Shown in pieces: positions 10,386-19,511 of a stretch of DNA of 64,000 bases. The translations under genes and the position numbers were made by a program. Under the pieces are notes generated by a model that was not told where the DNA came from, searched no databases, and saw only the letters and a list, made by a program, of their open reading frames with translations. The stretch lies in assembly GCA_018388625.1 (NCBI GenBank), contig CP074402.1, positions 3,100,001 through 3,164,000 of the forward strand, read 5' to 3'. Numbering within the stretch: position 1 is the first letter of the stretch; each line of letters starts with the position of its first letter. This DNA comes from Nocardiopsis eucommiae (GTDB lineage: Bacteria > Actinomycetota > Actinomycetes > Streptosporangiales > Streptosporangiaceae).

Positions 10386-10415
10386 CAACGGAGGTCGGGC
10401 GAGAGCGAGCGGGGG

Positions 10416-11186
10416 TCAGGCGAAGACGTCCCAGGCCATCCGGGCGAGCAGGGCGAGCACCACGACGAGCAGCACCGCGCGGACGAACCCCGACCCCCGC
10501 TGGAGGGCCATGCGGGCGCCGACCTGGGCGCCCAGGATCGTGCAGACCGCCAGCCCCAGGCCGAGCAGCCAGTCCACGTGGCCGCCGAGCCCGAAGACCA
10601 CCAGGGCGCCGAGGTTCGTGCACACGTTGACGATCTTGGCCGAGGCGGAGGCCTGGAGGAAGTCCAGGCCGAGTACCGCGGTGAAGGCGATGATCAGGAA
10701 CACGCCCGTACCGGGACCGATGATGCCGTCGTAGAAGCTCACGCCGAGCCCGGCCAGCGCCAGGACGGCCAGGATCCGGTTGCGGGTGCGCAGCGCCGGG
10801 TCGGGTGAGGTGCCCATGGCGGGTCGGAAGACCACCATCAGGGCCACCCCGGCCAGCACGACCATGATGATCGGTTTGAGCACGTCGGCGGTGAGCGCGG
10901 TGGCCAGGGCGGCGCCCAGCCCCGAACCCAGCAGGGCGAGCCCCGCGGTGGGGACCACGACCCGGCGGTCGATGCGCACCTTGCGGGCGTAGGCGATGGC
11001 GGCGGAGGTCGTGCCGAAGACCGCGCCGAGCTTGTTGGTGCCCAGCAGCGTGGCCAGGGGCGTGTTGGGGGCAGCGACCATGAGGGCGGGGAGCAGGAGC
11101 AGGCCGCCGCCCCCGACGACGGCGTCGATCCACCCCGCGGCGACGGCGGCGAGCAACAGCAGCCCGAGGATCTCGGGGTCCATCAC
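10416..11186 (-). CDS. TauE/SafE (TSUP) family membrane exporter
   Basis: Integral membrane protein of 256 aa with about eight hydrophobic segments and the two TSUP repeat signatures: AAGWIDAVVGGGGLLLLPAL at the N-terminus and a C-terminal counterpart with GLGGHVDWLLGLGLAVC. The family exports sulfite, sulfoacetate and other organic anions; the substrate here is unknown. The start is GTG 11186 or ATG 11183. It converges with the siderophore-binding protein, 30 bp away, and shows no functional link with it. Confidence 0.85.
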   Translation of the reverse strand: MMDPEILGLLLLAAVAAGWIDAVVGGGGLLLLPALMVAAPNTPLATLLGTNKLGAVFGTTSAAIAYARKVRIDRRVVVPTAGLALLGSGLGAALATALTADVLKPIIMVVLAGVALMVVFRPAMGTSPDPALRTRNRILAVLALAGLGVSFYDGIIGPGTGVFLIIAFTAVLGLDFLQASASAKIVNVCTNLGALVVFGLGGHVDWLLGLGLAVCTILGAQVGARMALQRGSGFVRAVLLVVVLALLARMAWDVFA

Positions 11187-11423
11187 CGGATCTGCGCGGT
11201 GTGAGAGAGGATCATCGGCGGTCTTCCGTGACGAGGAACGGGGCGCGAGCCAATCTAGCCACCGATGTGTACCGCTTCGTCACGTACCCGGAGCGTTGAT
11301 CCCCTTACATGGAGAAACGACTGCTGGGCGTGGATCCACCGTGGTGTGGAGGGAAGCGGTGACGCCCGGGTTCAGGGAGCGCCACCGCCGCGCGGCGGGG
11401 ACCTGAGGGGCGGGTCCCCGGGT
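11187..11423. other. Intergenic region with weak hairpin
   Basis: No coding potential. A short stem (GGGGACC at 11397-11403 with GGTCCCC at 11413-11419) just after the esterase stop may act as its terminator. Confidence 0.35.
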
Positions 11424-12067
11424 TCAGAACCCCGCGCGGGCGAACCAGTCCCCGGCGTCGGCCAGCACCTGGGCGGGGAGCTGGTGTCCCCCGGGGTGCT
11501 CCCGGACCAGGACCCGCGCGCCCCGCTCCTCCAGCTGGGAGGCGAGCAGCCGGGACTGGTCGACGGTGGTGATGGGGTCGGCCACTCCGTTGCCGAGGAA
11601 CACGCGCGTGCCCGACAGGTCCACCGGACCGGGCTCACGTCCCTGAAGGGGGCGCCGCCCGCGAACAGCGCCGCGCCCGCGAACAGCCCGGGGTGGAGCA
11701 GCAGCAGACCCGCACCTGTGTTGGCCCCGTTCGAGAAACCGCTCACCACGATCCGCCCGGGATCCAGGTCGTAGGCGGCGGTGGCGGCCCTGACGAAGCC
11801 GGCCAGCTCGGCGGTGCGCTCGATGAGGTCCTCGACGTCGAAGACGCCCTCCCGCAACCGCCGGAACCAGCGGTTCATGCCGTTCTCGTCGACCTTGCCG
11901 CGCGGGGAGAGCAGCGCGGCGCCGGGCGCCAGGGCGCGGCCCAGGGGCAGCAGGTCGTGTTCGTCGGCGCCGGTCCCGTGCAGGAGCAGCAGGGTCGGCC
12001 GGTCCGGCGCGGTCGCGGGCTCGAAGACGTGGACGAAGTCCTCGACCGAGGTCGCGGGGGTGGTCAC
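11424..12067 (-). CDS. Phospholipase/carboxylesterase family hydrolase, MhqD-like (one frameshift)
   Basis: Serine alpha/beta hydrolase of about 214 aa. LLLHGTGADEHDLLPLGR is the oxyanion segment, SGFSNGAN holds the nucleophile Ser, GNGVADPI the Asp and HPGGHQLP the His. The frame changes at the G-run 11648-11652; one more base gives GGAPLQGREPGPVDLSGTR. GTG 12067 overlaps the TGA of the upstream dioxygenase (GTGA), so the two are translationally coupled. In Bacillus the same pairing occurs in the mhqNOD operon, where MhqD and MhqO protect against quinones; a similar role here is inference. Confidence 0.8.
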
Positions 12068-13013
12068 TGGTCGACCTCCACGCGCGGCAGGCGGGCGGCG
12101 ATCTGCTCGTGGTTGGGTTCCAGCCACGGCGGCAGCTTCAGCGAGCGGCCCAGTTCCAGGAGCGGTTCGTCGTAGTCGAATCCGGGTCCGTCGGTGGCGA
12201 TCTCCAGGAGCACGCCGCCGGGCTCACGGAAGTAGATCGAGGTGAAGTACGTGCGGTCGCGAATCTCGGTGACCCCGACGCCGTCGTCCTCCAGACGTTG
12301 GCGCCAGGACTCCTGGACGGGGGTGTCCGGGGCGCGGTAGGCCACATGGTGGACGGTTCCGGCGGCGACCATGCCGCGTTCGGCCCTGGGGTCGGCCAGG
12401 ACGTCCACGATGGTGCCGACGCCCTCGCCGGTGTCGTTGGTCCGGAACCGCATCCGGTCGCCGTTCTCGCTGTGCAGGTGGAAACCGAGCTGGTCACCGA
12501 GCATCAGGGCGGTGGCGTCCGCGTCGTGTTCGGTCAGGGTGACGGCGCGGATGCCCCGGATGGCGTGGTCGACGGGGACCGCTCCCCGTCCCAGGGGTCG
12601 GTGTCGTGGTGGTCGGCACTGGCCGCCAGTTCGATGAGGAGGCCGTCCGGGTCACGCAGGGTGAGGACGTCCTCCTCGTCGCGTTCACTCGGGCGGGAGG
12701 TGGGGACGTTCAGCGCGGCCAGGTGGTCGGCCCACCAGCCCAGTGAGCCCTCGGGCACGGAGAAGGTCGTGGTGGTGGCCTGACCGGCCCCGATCCTTCC
12801 CTTGGGCGCGTCGGGCCAGGGGAAGAAGGTCATGATGGTGCCCGGGTTGCCCGCGCGGTCACCGTAGTAGAAGTGGTAGGTCTCGGGAGCGTCGAAGTTG
12901 ACCGTCCTCTTGACCATGCGCATGCCCAGCGCGTTCAGGTAGAAGTCGGCGTTGGCCTGGGGGTCGCTCGCGATGGCGGTCACGTGGTGGATCCCCGAGG
13001 GGCGCACGTCCAT
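12064..13013 (-). CDS. Ring-cleaving dioxygenase, glyoxalase fold, MhqO/LinE/PcpA-like (one frameshift)
   Basis: Two-module vicinal-oxygen-chelate protein, about 316 aa. The N-terminal module opens IHHVTAIASDPQANADFY with the first metal His; the second has VDHAIRGIRAVTL and later GTVHHVAYRAPD and REPGGVLLEIATDGPG with the remaining His and Glu ligands. The family cleaves hydroquinone-type rings with Fe(II). ATG 13013 follows an AAGG element nine bases upstream. The frame changes at the C-run 12584-12587; one more base gives WDGGAVPVDHAIRG. The dyad at 13049 lies 36 bp upstream and is the likely operator. Confidence 0.82.
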
Positions 13014-13319
13014 GTCCCTCACCCTTTCTCGTCCGGCTGGCCACAACAAGTTGAATCTTAAACTATCTCCGCGCGGCTGTCTCCCCTATCCGTTCCCCGG
13101 AAGGGCGGCCCGCCCCTCCATCGCCGGGCAAAGGTACGTTCGGGGCCGGGGAGCGGTCCCCTCGGGCCCGGGGCCGCGACCAGGCGGAACGGGCTCGGGA
13201 ATTCCCCCGGGAACGGGTCCGACGGTCGGGCAGACCTCCCCAACCCTCGAATGCGGCGCATTCCGTGACGTTCCGGAGCGGCCCTTCCCGTCCGTGTGCT
13301 CCACGGTTACGGTGTCCTC
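13014..13319. other. Intergenic region upstream of the dioxygenase
   Basis: The region holds the AT-rich dyad at 13049-13064 and otherwise GC-rich sequence with no open frame I can support. Confidence 0.4.
13049..13064. promoter_or_regulatory. MarR-type operator candidate
   Basis: AGTTGAATCTTAAACT is a 7-2-7 inverted repeat with one mismatch, strikingly AT-rich for this genome, placed 36 bp upstream of the dioxygenase ATG. MarR-family repressors such as MhqR bind AT-rich dyads at such positions. No MarR gene is in the window. Confidence 0.5.
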
Positions 13320-13523
13320 ATGAGCACGAGCGACCCCACCCGTATCCTCCCCTCGGGGATCTGCCGCCGCGGACATCACGAGTGGCGTCACGACCCACCG
13401 GGGGGCAGGCGTCTGGTGTGCGCCCGCTGCAAGTCCATGAGCATGAACAACTTCGGTGCCCCGTGCCGGGCCGACTGCACGGACTGCGAGCGCGTCGCGG
13501 TCCCGGCGGTGGGAGCTCAGTAG
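13320..13523 (+). CDS. Small Cys-rich protein, probable zinc ribbon
   Basis: I do not recognise this 67-aa protein. It has a CRRGHHEW opening, a CARC knuckle in the middle, and CRADCTDC near the C-terminus, suggesting one or two metal-binding knuckles. ATG 13320 has no clear RBS. Its stop overlaps tail to tail with an even smaller Cys-containing gene on the other strand. Function unknown. Confidence 0.55.
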   Translation: MSTSDPTRILPSGICRRGHHEWRHDPPGGRRLVCARCKSMSMNNFGAPCRADCTDCERVAVPAVGAQ

Positions 13524-13609
13524 TTCCGGGTCCGGATGGCTCCGCAGTTCGAGCACTGCTCGGTCCCACCGTTGGGCCCCGAAGTCCAGTCGTGATCGCA
13601 CCTCGGCAT
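13517..13609 (-). CDS. 30-residue mini-protein with a CxxC knuckle
   Basis: A very small open frame with a near-consensus RBS (GAGGAGG, five bases before ATG 13609). The product has CDHDW at the start and CSNCGAIR near the end, resembling a half zinc ribbon. It overlaps the stop of the opposite Cys-rich gene by seven bases. The strong RBS is the main argument that it is translated. Confidence 0.5.
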   Translation of the reverse strand: MPRCDHDWTSGPNGGTEQCSNCGAIRTRNY

Positions 13610-13653
13610 GGATCCTCCTCGTCTCCCGGGAGGACCTACCCCGACCGGGGGCG

Positions 13654-14151
13654 TCAGTACGCGGTGGTCTCCCGCACCACCGCGCCGGACAGCAGCCTGT
13701 CGCAGACGGCCCGCCAGCCGACGTGGCCCTTGACCAGCACGTGCCCCTCGGGTGGCCGGAAGCCGTCGAGCATCCGATCCAGGTCCGTGTCGGTGAAGCC
13801 CGCGAACTCCCGCACCCGCAGGATGGGCATCGCGTACCCCACCTCGCGCCCGCCCCTGGCCAGGTACTCCTCCACCAGGGTTCCCTCGCCCGGACTCGCA
13901 CGCTCGGCGATCCGCGCGAGTTCCCGGGGCGATCCCTCGATCGGCGTCCCCAGGTCGATCACCGCGCACAGCCGGGGCTCGGGCCCGGTGAGGTAGACGA
14001 ACCACTGGGCCGGCGCGCCGGTGGGGAACCGGCGCCGGAACTCGTGGGTCTTCCCACCGCTCCACATCCGCTCGTACCACTGGGCGTCGAGGCTCATCAC
14101 CACCGGCACCGGGGAGAGCTCGGGGAGACCGAACAACGACTCGTGAACCAT
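13654..14151 (-). CDS. ASCH/YqfB-like domain protein
   Basis: A 165-aa protein resembling ASCH-fold proteins, a PUA-like superfamily linked to RNA or modified-nucleoside binding. The supporting pattern is MSLDAQWYERMWSGGKTHEF then RRRFPTG (ASCH proteins have a similar helix then K-T-x-E-x-R-R), and a beta-strand with FVYLTGPEPRLCAVIDLG. ATG 14151 is used; ATG 14097 inside the first conserved block is too late. It is divergent from the thioesterase gene. No catalytic motif is evident and the role is unknown. Confidence 0.6.
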   Translation of the reverse strand: MVHESLFGLPELSPVPVVMSLDAQWYERMWSGGKTHEFRRRFPTGAPAQWFVYLTGPEPRLCAVIDLGTPIEGSPRELARIAERASPGEGTLVEEYLARGGREVGYAMPILRVREFAGFTDTDLDRMLDGFRPPEGHVLVKGHVGWRAVCDRLLSGAVVRETTAY

Positions 14152-14354
14152 CGGCTACCTCACGATCGCAGGGACGAGTGGGGCCACAGTAACCACTCAG
14201 ATCCCCGCTCGCAGGCGCTTGCCCAAGTTCTCACCTTCGCGGAGACCGTCGGCCCGCACCCCGGGGACGCCCGCAAGGCGCCTCCCGTGACGGGGCGGGT
14301 GGGGGCGGTGGTGGATGATGCTGGAGGCACGAACCCGTCGTACAGGAGAGCACC

Positions 14355-15131
14355 TTGGGCCGGAACGCGTACTTCGTCCGGGTGGGCACGGACCGCTACC
14401 TGCCCACCGCGCACGTCAGTGGCGCCTGGAACACCTCCGAACAGCACTTCAGCCCCCTGGGAGGGCTGGTCACCCACGTGATCGAGTCCCACTCGGCCGG
14501 GAGGGGGCTGCTGCTCTCCCGGATCTCCTTCGACATCCTGGGCAGACTCCCGATGGTCGAGTGCCGTACGGAGGTCGAGACGCTCCGGCCAGGGCGCACC
14601 ATCGAACTGGTGGAGGCCCGCGTGTACGCCGAGGACCGCGTGCTGGTGCGGGCCCGGGCCTGGCTCCTCGCCCCCGGGGACACCCGGGAGGTCGCGGGCG
14701 GGGCCGCCGCGCCGCTGCCCGCCCCGGAGGGCCTCCAGCAGAGGCGGATGAGCTCGCTCTGGCCGGGCGGCTACATCGCCTCGTTGGACGTCCGGCCGGT
14801 CGGGGAACCCGAGCGTGGCCGCGGGACCGCCTGGCTCACCACCGACGTGGAGCTGGTCGAGGGTGAGAAGGCCGGTCCGGTCGCCTCCTACGTGACCCTG
14901 GTGGACACCGCGAACGGCGTCGCCGTACGGCAGGCGCCCACGGAGTGGATGTTCCCCAACGTGGACCTCACCGTGCACCTGCACCGCCAGCCCGAGGGCC
15001 CCTGGGTGGGGCTGGACACCCGGGTGGTGTTCGGGCCCACCGGTCTGGGTCTGACCAGCACGATCCTGCACGACCGGCTCGGTGAGGTCGGGACCGCCGA
15101 ACAGTGCCTCACGGTGCGCCCCCTGACCTGA
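14355..15131 (+). CDS. Thioesterase family protein (double hotdog)
   Basis: A 258-aa protein of the acyl-CoA thioesterase-like family with two hotdog domains. Recognisable parts are SGAWNTSEQHFSPLGGLVTH near residue 23, FDILGRLPMVECRTEVETLR (about 60-80), and a C-terminal half ending VGLDTRVVFGPTGLGLTST. The start is TTG 14355, five bases after AGGAGAG at 14343-14349; no ATG or GTG fits as well. It ends 9 bp before the convergent MFS gene. Its acyl substrate is unknown. Confidence 0.7.
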   Translation: MGRNAYFVRVGTDRYLPTAHVSGAWNTSEQHFSPLGGLVTHVIESHSAGRGLLLSRISFDILGRLPMVECRTEVETLRPGRTIELVEARVYAEDRVLVRARAWLLAPGDTREVAGGAAAPLPAPEGLQQRRMSSLWPGGYIASLDVRPVGEPERGRGTAWLTTDVELVEGEKAGPVASYVTLVDTANGVAVRQAPTEWMFPNVDLTVHLHRQPEGPWVGLDTRVVFGPTGLGLTSTILHDRLGEVGTAEQCLTVRPLT

Positions 15132-15139
15132 GGCGGGCC

Positions 15140-16370
15140 TCAGACGAGGTCGGGGGCCGGGAGGCGGCGCAGGCGCAGCGCGATGAGGCCCGCCAGCGCG
15201 GTGAGGGACAGCGCGAGGACCACGGTGCCGTTCCAGCCCACCGCGTCGTAGACCACACCGCCGAGCCAGCCGAAGAGGCTGGCGCCCAGGTAGTAGGCGA
15301 GCGTGTAGACGGCCGTCGCCTGCGCGCGACCCCGGTGCGCGTGGGAACCCACCCAGGCCGAGGCGGTGGCGTGGGCGCAGAAGAAGGCGAAGGTCAGCAG
15401 GAGCAGGGCCAGCAGGAGCAGGAGCACCGAGGTGGTGAACAGCCCGCCCAGGCCCAGGAGCAGGAGCAGGGTGGCGGTGGTGAGGACCCCGTACCTGCCC
15501 CAGCGCTGGGTGGCCGAGCCCGCCAGGCCCGAGCCGAGCATCCCCGCCGTGTAGGACAGGAAGAGCAGGGACGCGACCGCCTGCGACAGGCCGAAGGGCT
15601 GGTCGGTGAGGCGGAAGCCGAGCACGTTGTACACGGCCATGAACGCGCCCATGAGCAGCAGGGCCTGGGCGTACATGGGGAGGAGCCCCCGCGTGGTCAG
15701 GGCCGCCCTGAGCCGGGCCCCCAACCGGTCGCCGGTCGCGCTGGCCCGGGTGGGCGCCCCGGACTTCCGGCGCGGCAGCACCAGGACGAACACCAGGAGG
15801 GCGACCAGGCCGAGGAGGGTGTTGGCGGCGACCCCCACTGCCATCCCCCGAGGTCGGCGGCGAACCCGGCGAGGAGGCGCCCGCCCATACCGCCGAGCGG
15901 GTTCCCGGCGATGTACAGGCCGGTGGCCTTGGGTGCGTCGCGGGGATGGATCTCCTCCGCCAGGTAGGCCACGGCCGCGGCGGAGACACCGCCGAGGGCG
16001 GCGCCCTGGAGGGTGCGCAGGAGCAGGAGCGTCCACAGGTCGGTGGAGAAGGGCACTGCGGCGCCCAGGAGGGTGGCCAGCAGCAGGGAGAGCGCGATGA
16101 CGCGGGCGCGGCCGACACGGTCGGCGGCGCCGCTCCAGATCAGGGTGAACCCGGCCAGCCCCCGGTGGCCAGGGAGACGGCGAGGGCGGCCTGCCCGGCG
16201 GAGGCGTCGAAGCCGTCCGCGATGGCGGGCAGGATCGGCTGGACGGACCACAGCTGGGCGAAGGTGGCCACGGCGGCCGCCACCAGGGCGATGACCGTGC
16301 GCCGGTAGTCGGCCGTGCCCGCGCGGGGGCGCGGGTCGAGGTGCGTGGGGGAACTGCTGGTCACGGTCAT
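15140..16370 (-). CDS. MFS exporter, YnfM/AraJ-like (two frameshifts)
   Basis: Twelve-helix major facilitator of about 410 aa. The N-terminal half contains FAQLWSVQPILPAIADGF and the loop motif GAADRVGRARVI between helices 2 and 3; the C-terminal half carries helices up to LAGLIALRLRRLPAPDLV. Frames change at C-runs 16159-16163 and 15832-15836; one extra base in each gives LATGGLAGFTLIWSG and GGWQWGVAANTLLG. ATG 16370 lies 70 bp from the divergent LysR gene, a layout typical for a drug or metabolite exporter with its own activator. Confidence 0.85.
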
Positions 16371-16439
16371 GCCCCAACGCTAGGAAGACCGCTTTCATAC
16401 GTCCAATGCATGGATTCACGTTGTTGCATACTGATCCGT
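16371..16439. promoter_or_regulatory. Divergent MFS/LysR promoter region
   Basis: A short AT-richer region holding an imperfect dyad around TCCAATGCATGGA (about 16403-16415), of the kind LysR proteins bind next to their own gene. Confidence 0.45.
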
Positions 16440-17371
16440 ATGAATGATCCTGATGTGGAGGCGTTGACCCGCACGCTGGCACCCCGGTTGCGGATGATCT
16501 CGGCGGTCGCCCGCACCGAGCACGTCACCCACGCGGCCGAGGCGCTGGACATGCCCCAGCCCACGCTGAGCAGGGCCTTGGCCCGCTTGCAGGAGGAACT
16601 GGGGATGGCGCTGGTGGAGCGCACGGGGCGGGGTGTGCGGCTGACGCGCGCCGGGCGGCTGCTCCTGCCGCACGTGGAGCGCGCCCTGGACGACCTGCGG
16701 CAGGGAGTGGCCGAACTCACGGGCGCGGAGGAGGGGCGGGTGGCACTGACGTTCCTGCCCACGCTGGGGGTGGAGGTGGTGCCGGTGCTGCTGCGGGGGT
16801 TCCGCGCCGAACATCCGAAGGTGCGGTTCACCCTGACCCAGGAGGCGTGGGCGGAGTCGTTGCGCCGGGTGGCCTCGGGCGGCGCGGACCTGGCGCTGAC
16901 CTCCCCGCTGCCGTCCGGGTCGGGGTTGGTCTCGGCGGTCCTGCACACGCAGTACCTGCGGCTGGTGGTGCCCGAACACCATCCGTTGGCGGGTGGGGGC
17001 GCCGTGTCACTGGCCGCCGTCCACGACGAGTTCATCCTGCTCAAGCCCGGTCGAGGGGTCCGGCACCTGACGGACCGGCTCAGCGACCAGGCGGGGTTCA
17101 CGCCCAGGGTGGCGTTCGAGGCCGACGACATCGCGACGGCCAGGGGGCTGGTGGCGGCGGGCCTGGGGGTGTCGGTGCTGCCCGCGCGCCCGAAGGGGGC
17201 GCTGGCGGGGACGGTGGAACTGACGATCCGGGACGGGCGGGCGGAGCGGCCCGTGGGGGTGGTCTGGCCCGAGCAGGGGTCGGGCGGCGGTTACGAACCC
17301 CCGCGGTGGCGTCGTTCCGCGACTACGTGCGCCGGGTGGGGCCCAGGGTCATCCCCGACCTCACGGGGTGA
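16440..17371 (+). CDS. LysR-family transcriptional regulator (one frameshift)
   Basis: About 310 aa. The winged HTH occupies residues 15-75 (VTHAAEALDMPQPTLSRALA, then ERTGRGVRLTRAGRLLLP) and the rest is a periplasmic-binding-like effector domain. The frame is lost at the C-run 17298-17302; one more C gives EPPAVASFRDYVRRVGPR and the stop at 17371. ATG 16440 is used. Divergent orientation to the MFS exporter suggests that it controls that gene. The effector is unknown. Confidence 0.88.
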
Positions 17372-17386
17372 ACGCTCCCCTGCGGG

Positions 17387-18525
17387 TCAGTCCGCCTCCC
17401 CGATCCCCAGCCCGGGCGCGCAGCTGAACTCCTCCGGTGTCTCGTGGCACGGGACGAAGGTCCGGCCCCCGCGTCGGGGAAGGCGTAGCCCGCCAGCCAG
17501 TACTGCGCCGGCCGGCGCGGCGGGACGTCGACGACGAAGGGCCGGTCGTCGTCGCGCAGGATGACCTCCCCGTGTTCTGCCGGGCGTCGAGGTAGCGCGC
17601 CTCGATCTCCCACTCGCAGGACCGGCCCGTCACCTGTGCCTCCACCCGGAGACCACCGGGTTCCAGTCCGCCCCCGAGGTCGATCCGCCTGCGGTTGAAG
17701 AAGGGCTCCCCTGGTCGGGGCCCTCGTCGGAGATGTACAGCATCGGGTCGTGGTGGTTCAGGTCCACGACCACGCCCGGGTAGGAGGCGGCGCCGGACGG
17801 TGGCTGGTGGACGACGGTGACGGCGGTGGGGTCCGCGCAGGACACGTTCACCGGGTTCATGTCCACGATGCTGAGCTGGGAGGCGCGCGCGGACATGAGG
17901 TTCAGGGTGAACACGGCCGTGCCGTGCCCTCCCATTCCACCCGTCCACCCCTCCCTGGTCGGGGCGGACCCGGGCCCGGCGGGGAGGGGATCATCCGCCC
18001 GCCCAGGGGACGGAGGAACTCCCACACCTCCGAGGCGGGGGTGGCCTGGAGCGTGCGGCCCTCCTCCGCCGTCAGCGGGCGGTCCAGGACGACGCTGAAG
18101 GAGTCGAAGGACGTGGTGTCGTAGGTGACGTCGCTGGTGAAGGGCTCGCCCTCCCCGTCCAGGGCCCGCTCCGCCTCCCTCTGCTCACGGAGCCGCGCCT
18201 CCGTGGACCACAGGTCGTAGACGTAGGTCCCCGCGAACCCGGCCAGGCCCGCGAGCAGGGTCAGCACGACGTAGACCGCCCAGGCCCGCGCGCGCACGTG
18301 CCACGGAGCGCCCCGCCCCTCGGGGAAGTAGCGCTCCCGGAGGACTCCGGAGACCGAGGGCCCGTCGGTCCGCGACCGAGCGCGGGCCCGCCTCCCCAGT
18401 CGTGTCCGCAGGGTCCTCGCCCACCGGAGGACCCCGGGTAACAGCCGTCTGGGGGACGGCCGGGCGGAGGGGCCGGGCACGGCCCGGTCGTCCTCGGGGT
18501 GCTGCCCTTCCTCACGCTGACTCAC
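17387..18525 (-). CDS. Unknown single-pass membrane protein (four frameshifts)
   Basis: I do not recognise this protein. Corrected it is about 380 aa: a charged N-terminal cytoplasmic part, one membrane helix (AVYVVLTLLAGLAGFAGTYV), then an extracytoplasmic part with MNPVNVSC, a DLNHHDPMLYISDEGPD block and a Cys-containing C-terminus (FVPCHETPEEFSC). GTG 18525 follows GAGGAG six bases upstream, which fixes the start. Frame changes are needed near 17930 and at C-runs 17708-17711, 17568-17571 and 17466-17470; each restores a continuous sequence with sensible codon use. It converges with the LysR gene, 15 bp apart. Confidence 0.6.
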
Positions 18526-18725
18526 GGGGGTCTCCTCACGCCGTCGCGTTCCGGCGAACACGTGAGGCCAAGGTAGTTCCGGAGTCGGGGACGCGGCGGT
18601 CGTTGGCCGGTACCGGACTCCGGAGGTGACGGACGGTGGAAGGCCCGCACCATGGCCTGCGCGGAGGACACCTCGGAGACCAAAACCCTTTGTGGGGGCC
18701 GCCTCCGGTGAGCAGGATGGGCACC

Positions 18726-19511
18726 ATGAACGCTCACCCACGCCCCTCCGAGACCTCCGCCCGCCCCGTCGCCCTGGTCACCGGGGTGGGCCGTACCGTC
18801 GGCATCGGCGCGGCGATCGCCCGCCGGTTGGCCGCCTCCGGCTGGGACGTGGCCCGCACCCAGTGGACCCCCTACGACGACCGCATGCCCTGGGGCGTGG
18901 AACACGGCGCCACCGACACCGTGGGCGCCGAACTCACCGGGCTCGGCGCGGCCACGGTCGCGGTCGAGGCCGACCTGGCCGACCCCGGGGCACCGACGCG
19001 CGTCCTCGACGAGGTCGAACAGCGTCTGGGGCCGGTCCGTGCCCTGGTGATGTGCCACTGCGAGTCGGTGGACTCGGGGCTGCTGGACACCACGGTGGAG
19101 AGCTTCGACCGCCACTTCGCGGTGAACGCCCGCGCCTCCTGGCTGCTGGTGCGTGAGTTCGCACGGCGTTTCCACGGCGAGCACGGCAGCGGCCGGATCA
19201 TCGCCCTGACCAGCGACCACGTGGTACACAACCTCCCCTACGGGGCGAGCAAGGGCGCCCTGGACCGGATCGTGCTGGCCTCGGCGCGCGAACTCGCGCA
19301 CCTGGGCGTGACCGCGAACGTGATCAACCCGGGCCCGGTGGACACCGGGTGGATGCCCGACCAGGTGCGCGACGAGTGCACCGCGCACACCCCGCTGGGC
19401 CGTCTGGGCACCCCGCGCGACACCGCGCACCTGGTCGACTTCCTGTGCTCACCGCAGGGCGGCTGGATCAACGGCCAACTCCTGAACAGCGACGGCGGGA
19501 TCTCCGCCTAG
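18726..19511 (+). CDS. Short-chain dehydrogenase/reductase
   Basis: NAD(P)-dependent oxidoreductase of 261 aa with a Rossmann fold. The nucleotide loop is VTGVGRTVGIGAAIA (an extended variant of TGxxxGIG), the catalytic part is ALTSD followed by YGASKGAL (Tyr and Lys), and the C-terminus has the family PG motif (NPGPVDTGWM). ATG 18726 is used; ATG 18717, nine bases earlier, is also possible. It converges with the aldehyde dehydrogenase gene, the two frames overlapping by four bases. Substrate unknown. Confidence 0.85.
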   Translation: MNAHPRPSETSARPVALVTGVGRTVGIGAAIARRLAASGWDVARTQWTPYDDRMPWGVEHGATDTVGAELTGLGAATVAVEADLADPGAPTRVLDEVEQRLGPVRALVMCHCESVDSGLLDTTVESFDRHFAVNARASWLLVREFARRFHGEHGSGRIIALTSDHVVHNLPYGASKGALDRIVLASARELAHLGVTANVINPGPVDTGWMPDQVRDECTAHTPLGRLGTPRDTAHLVDFLCSPQGGWINGQLLNSDGGISA

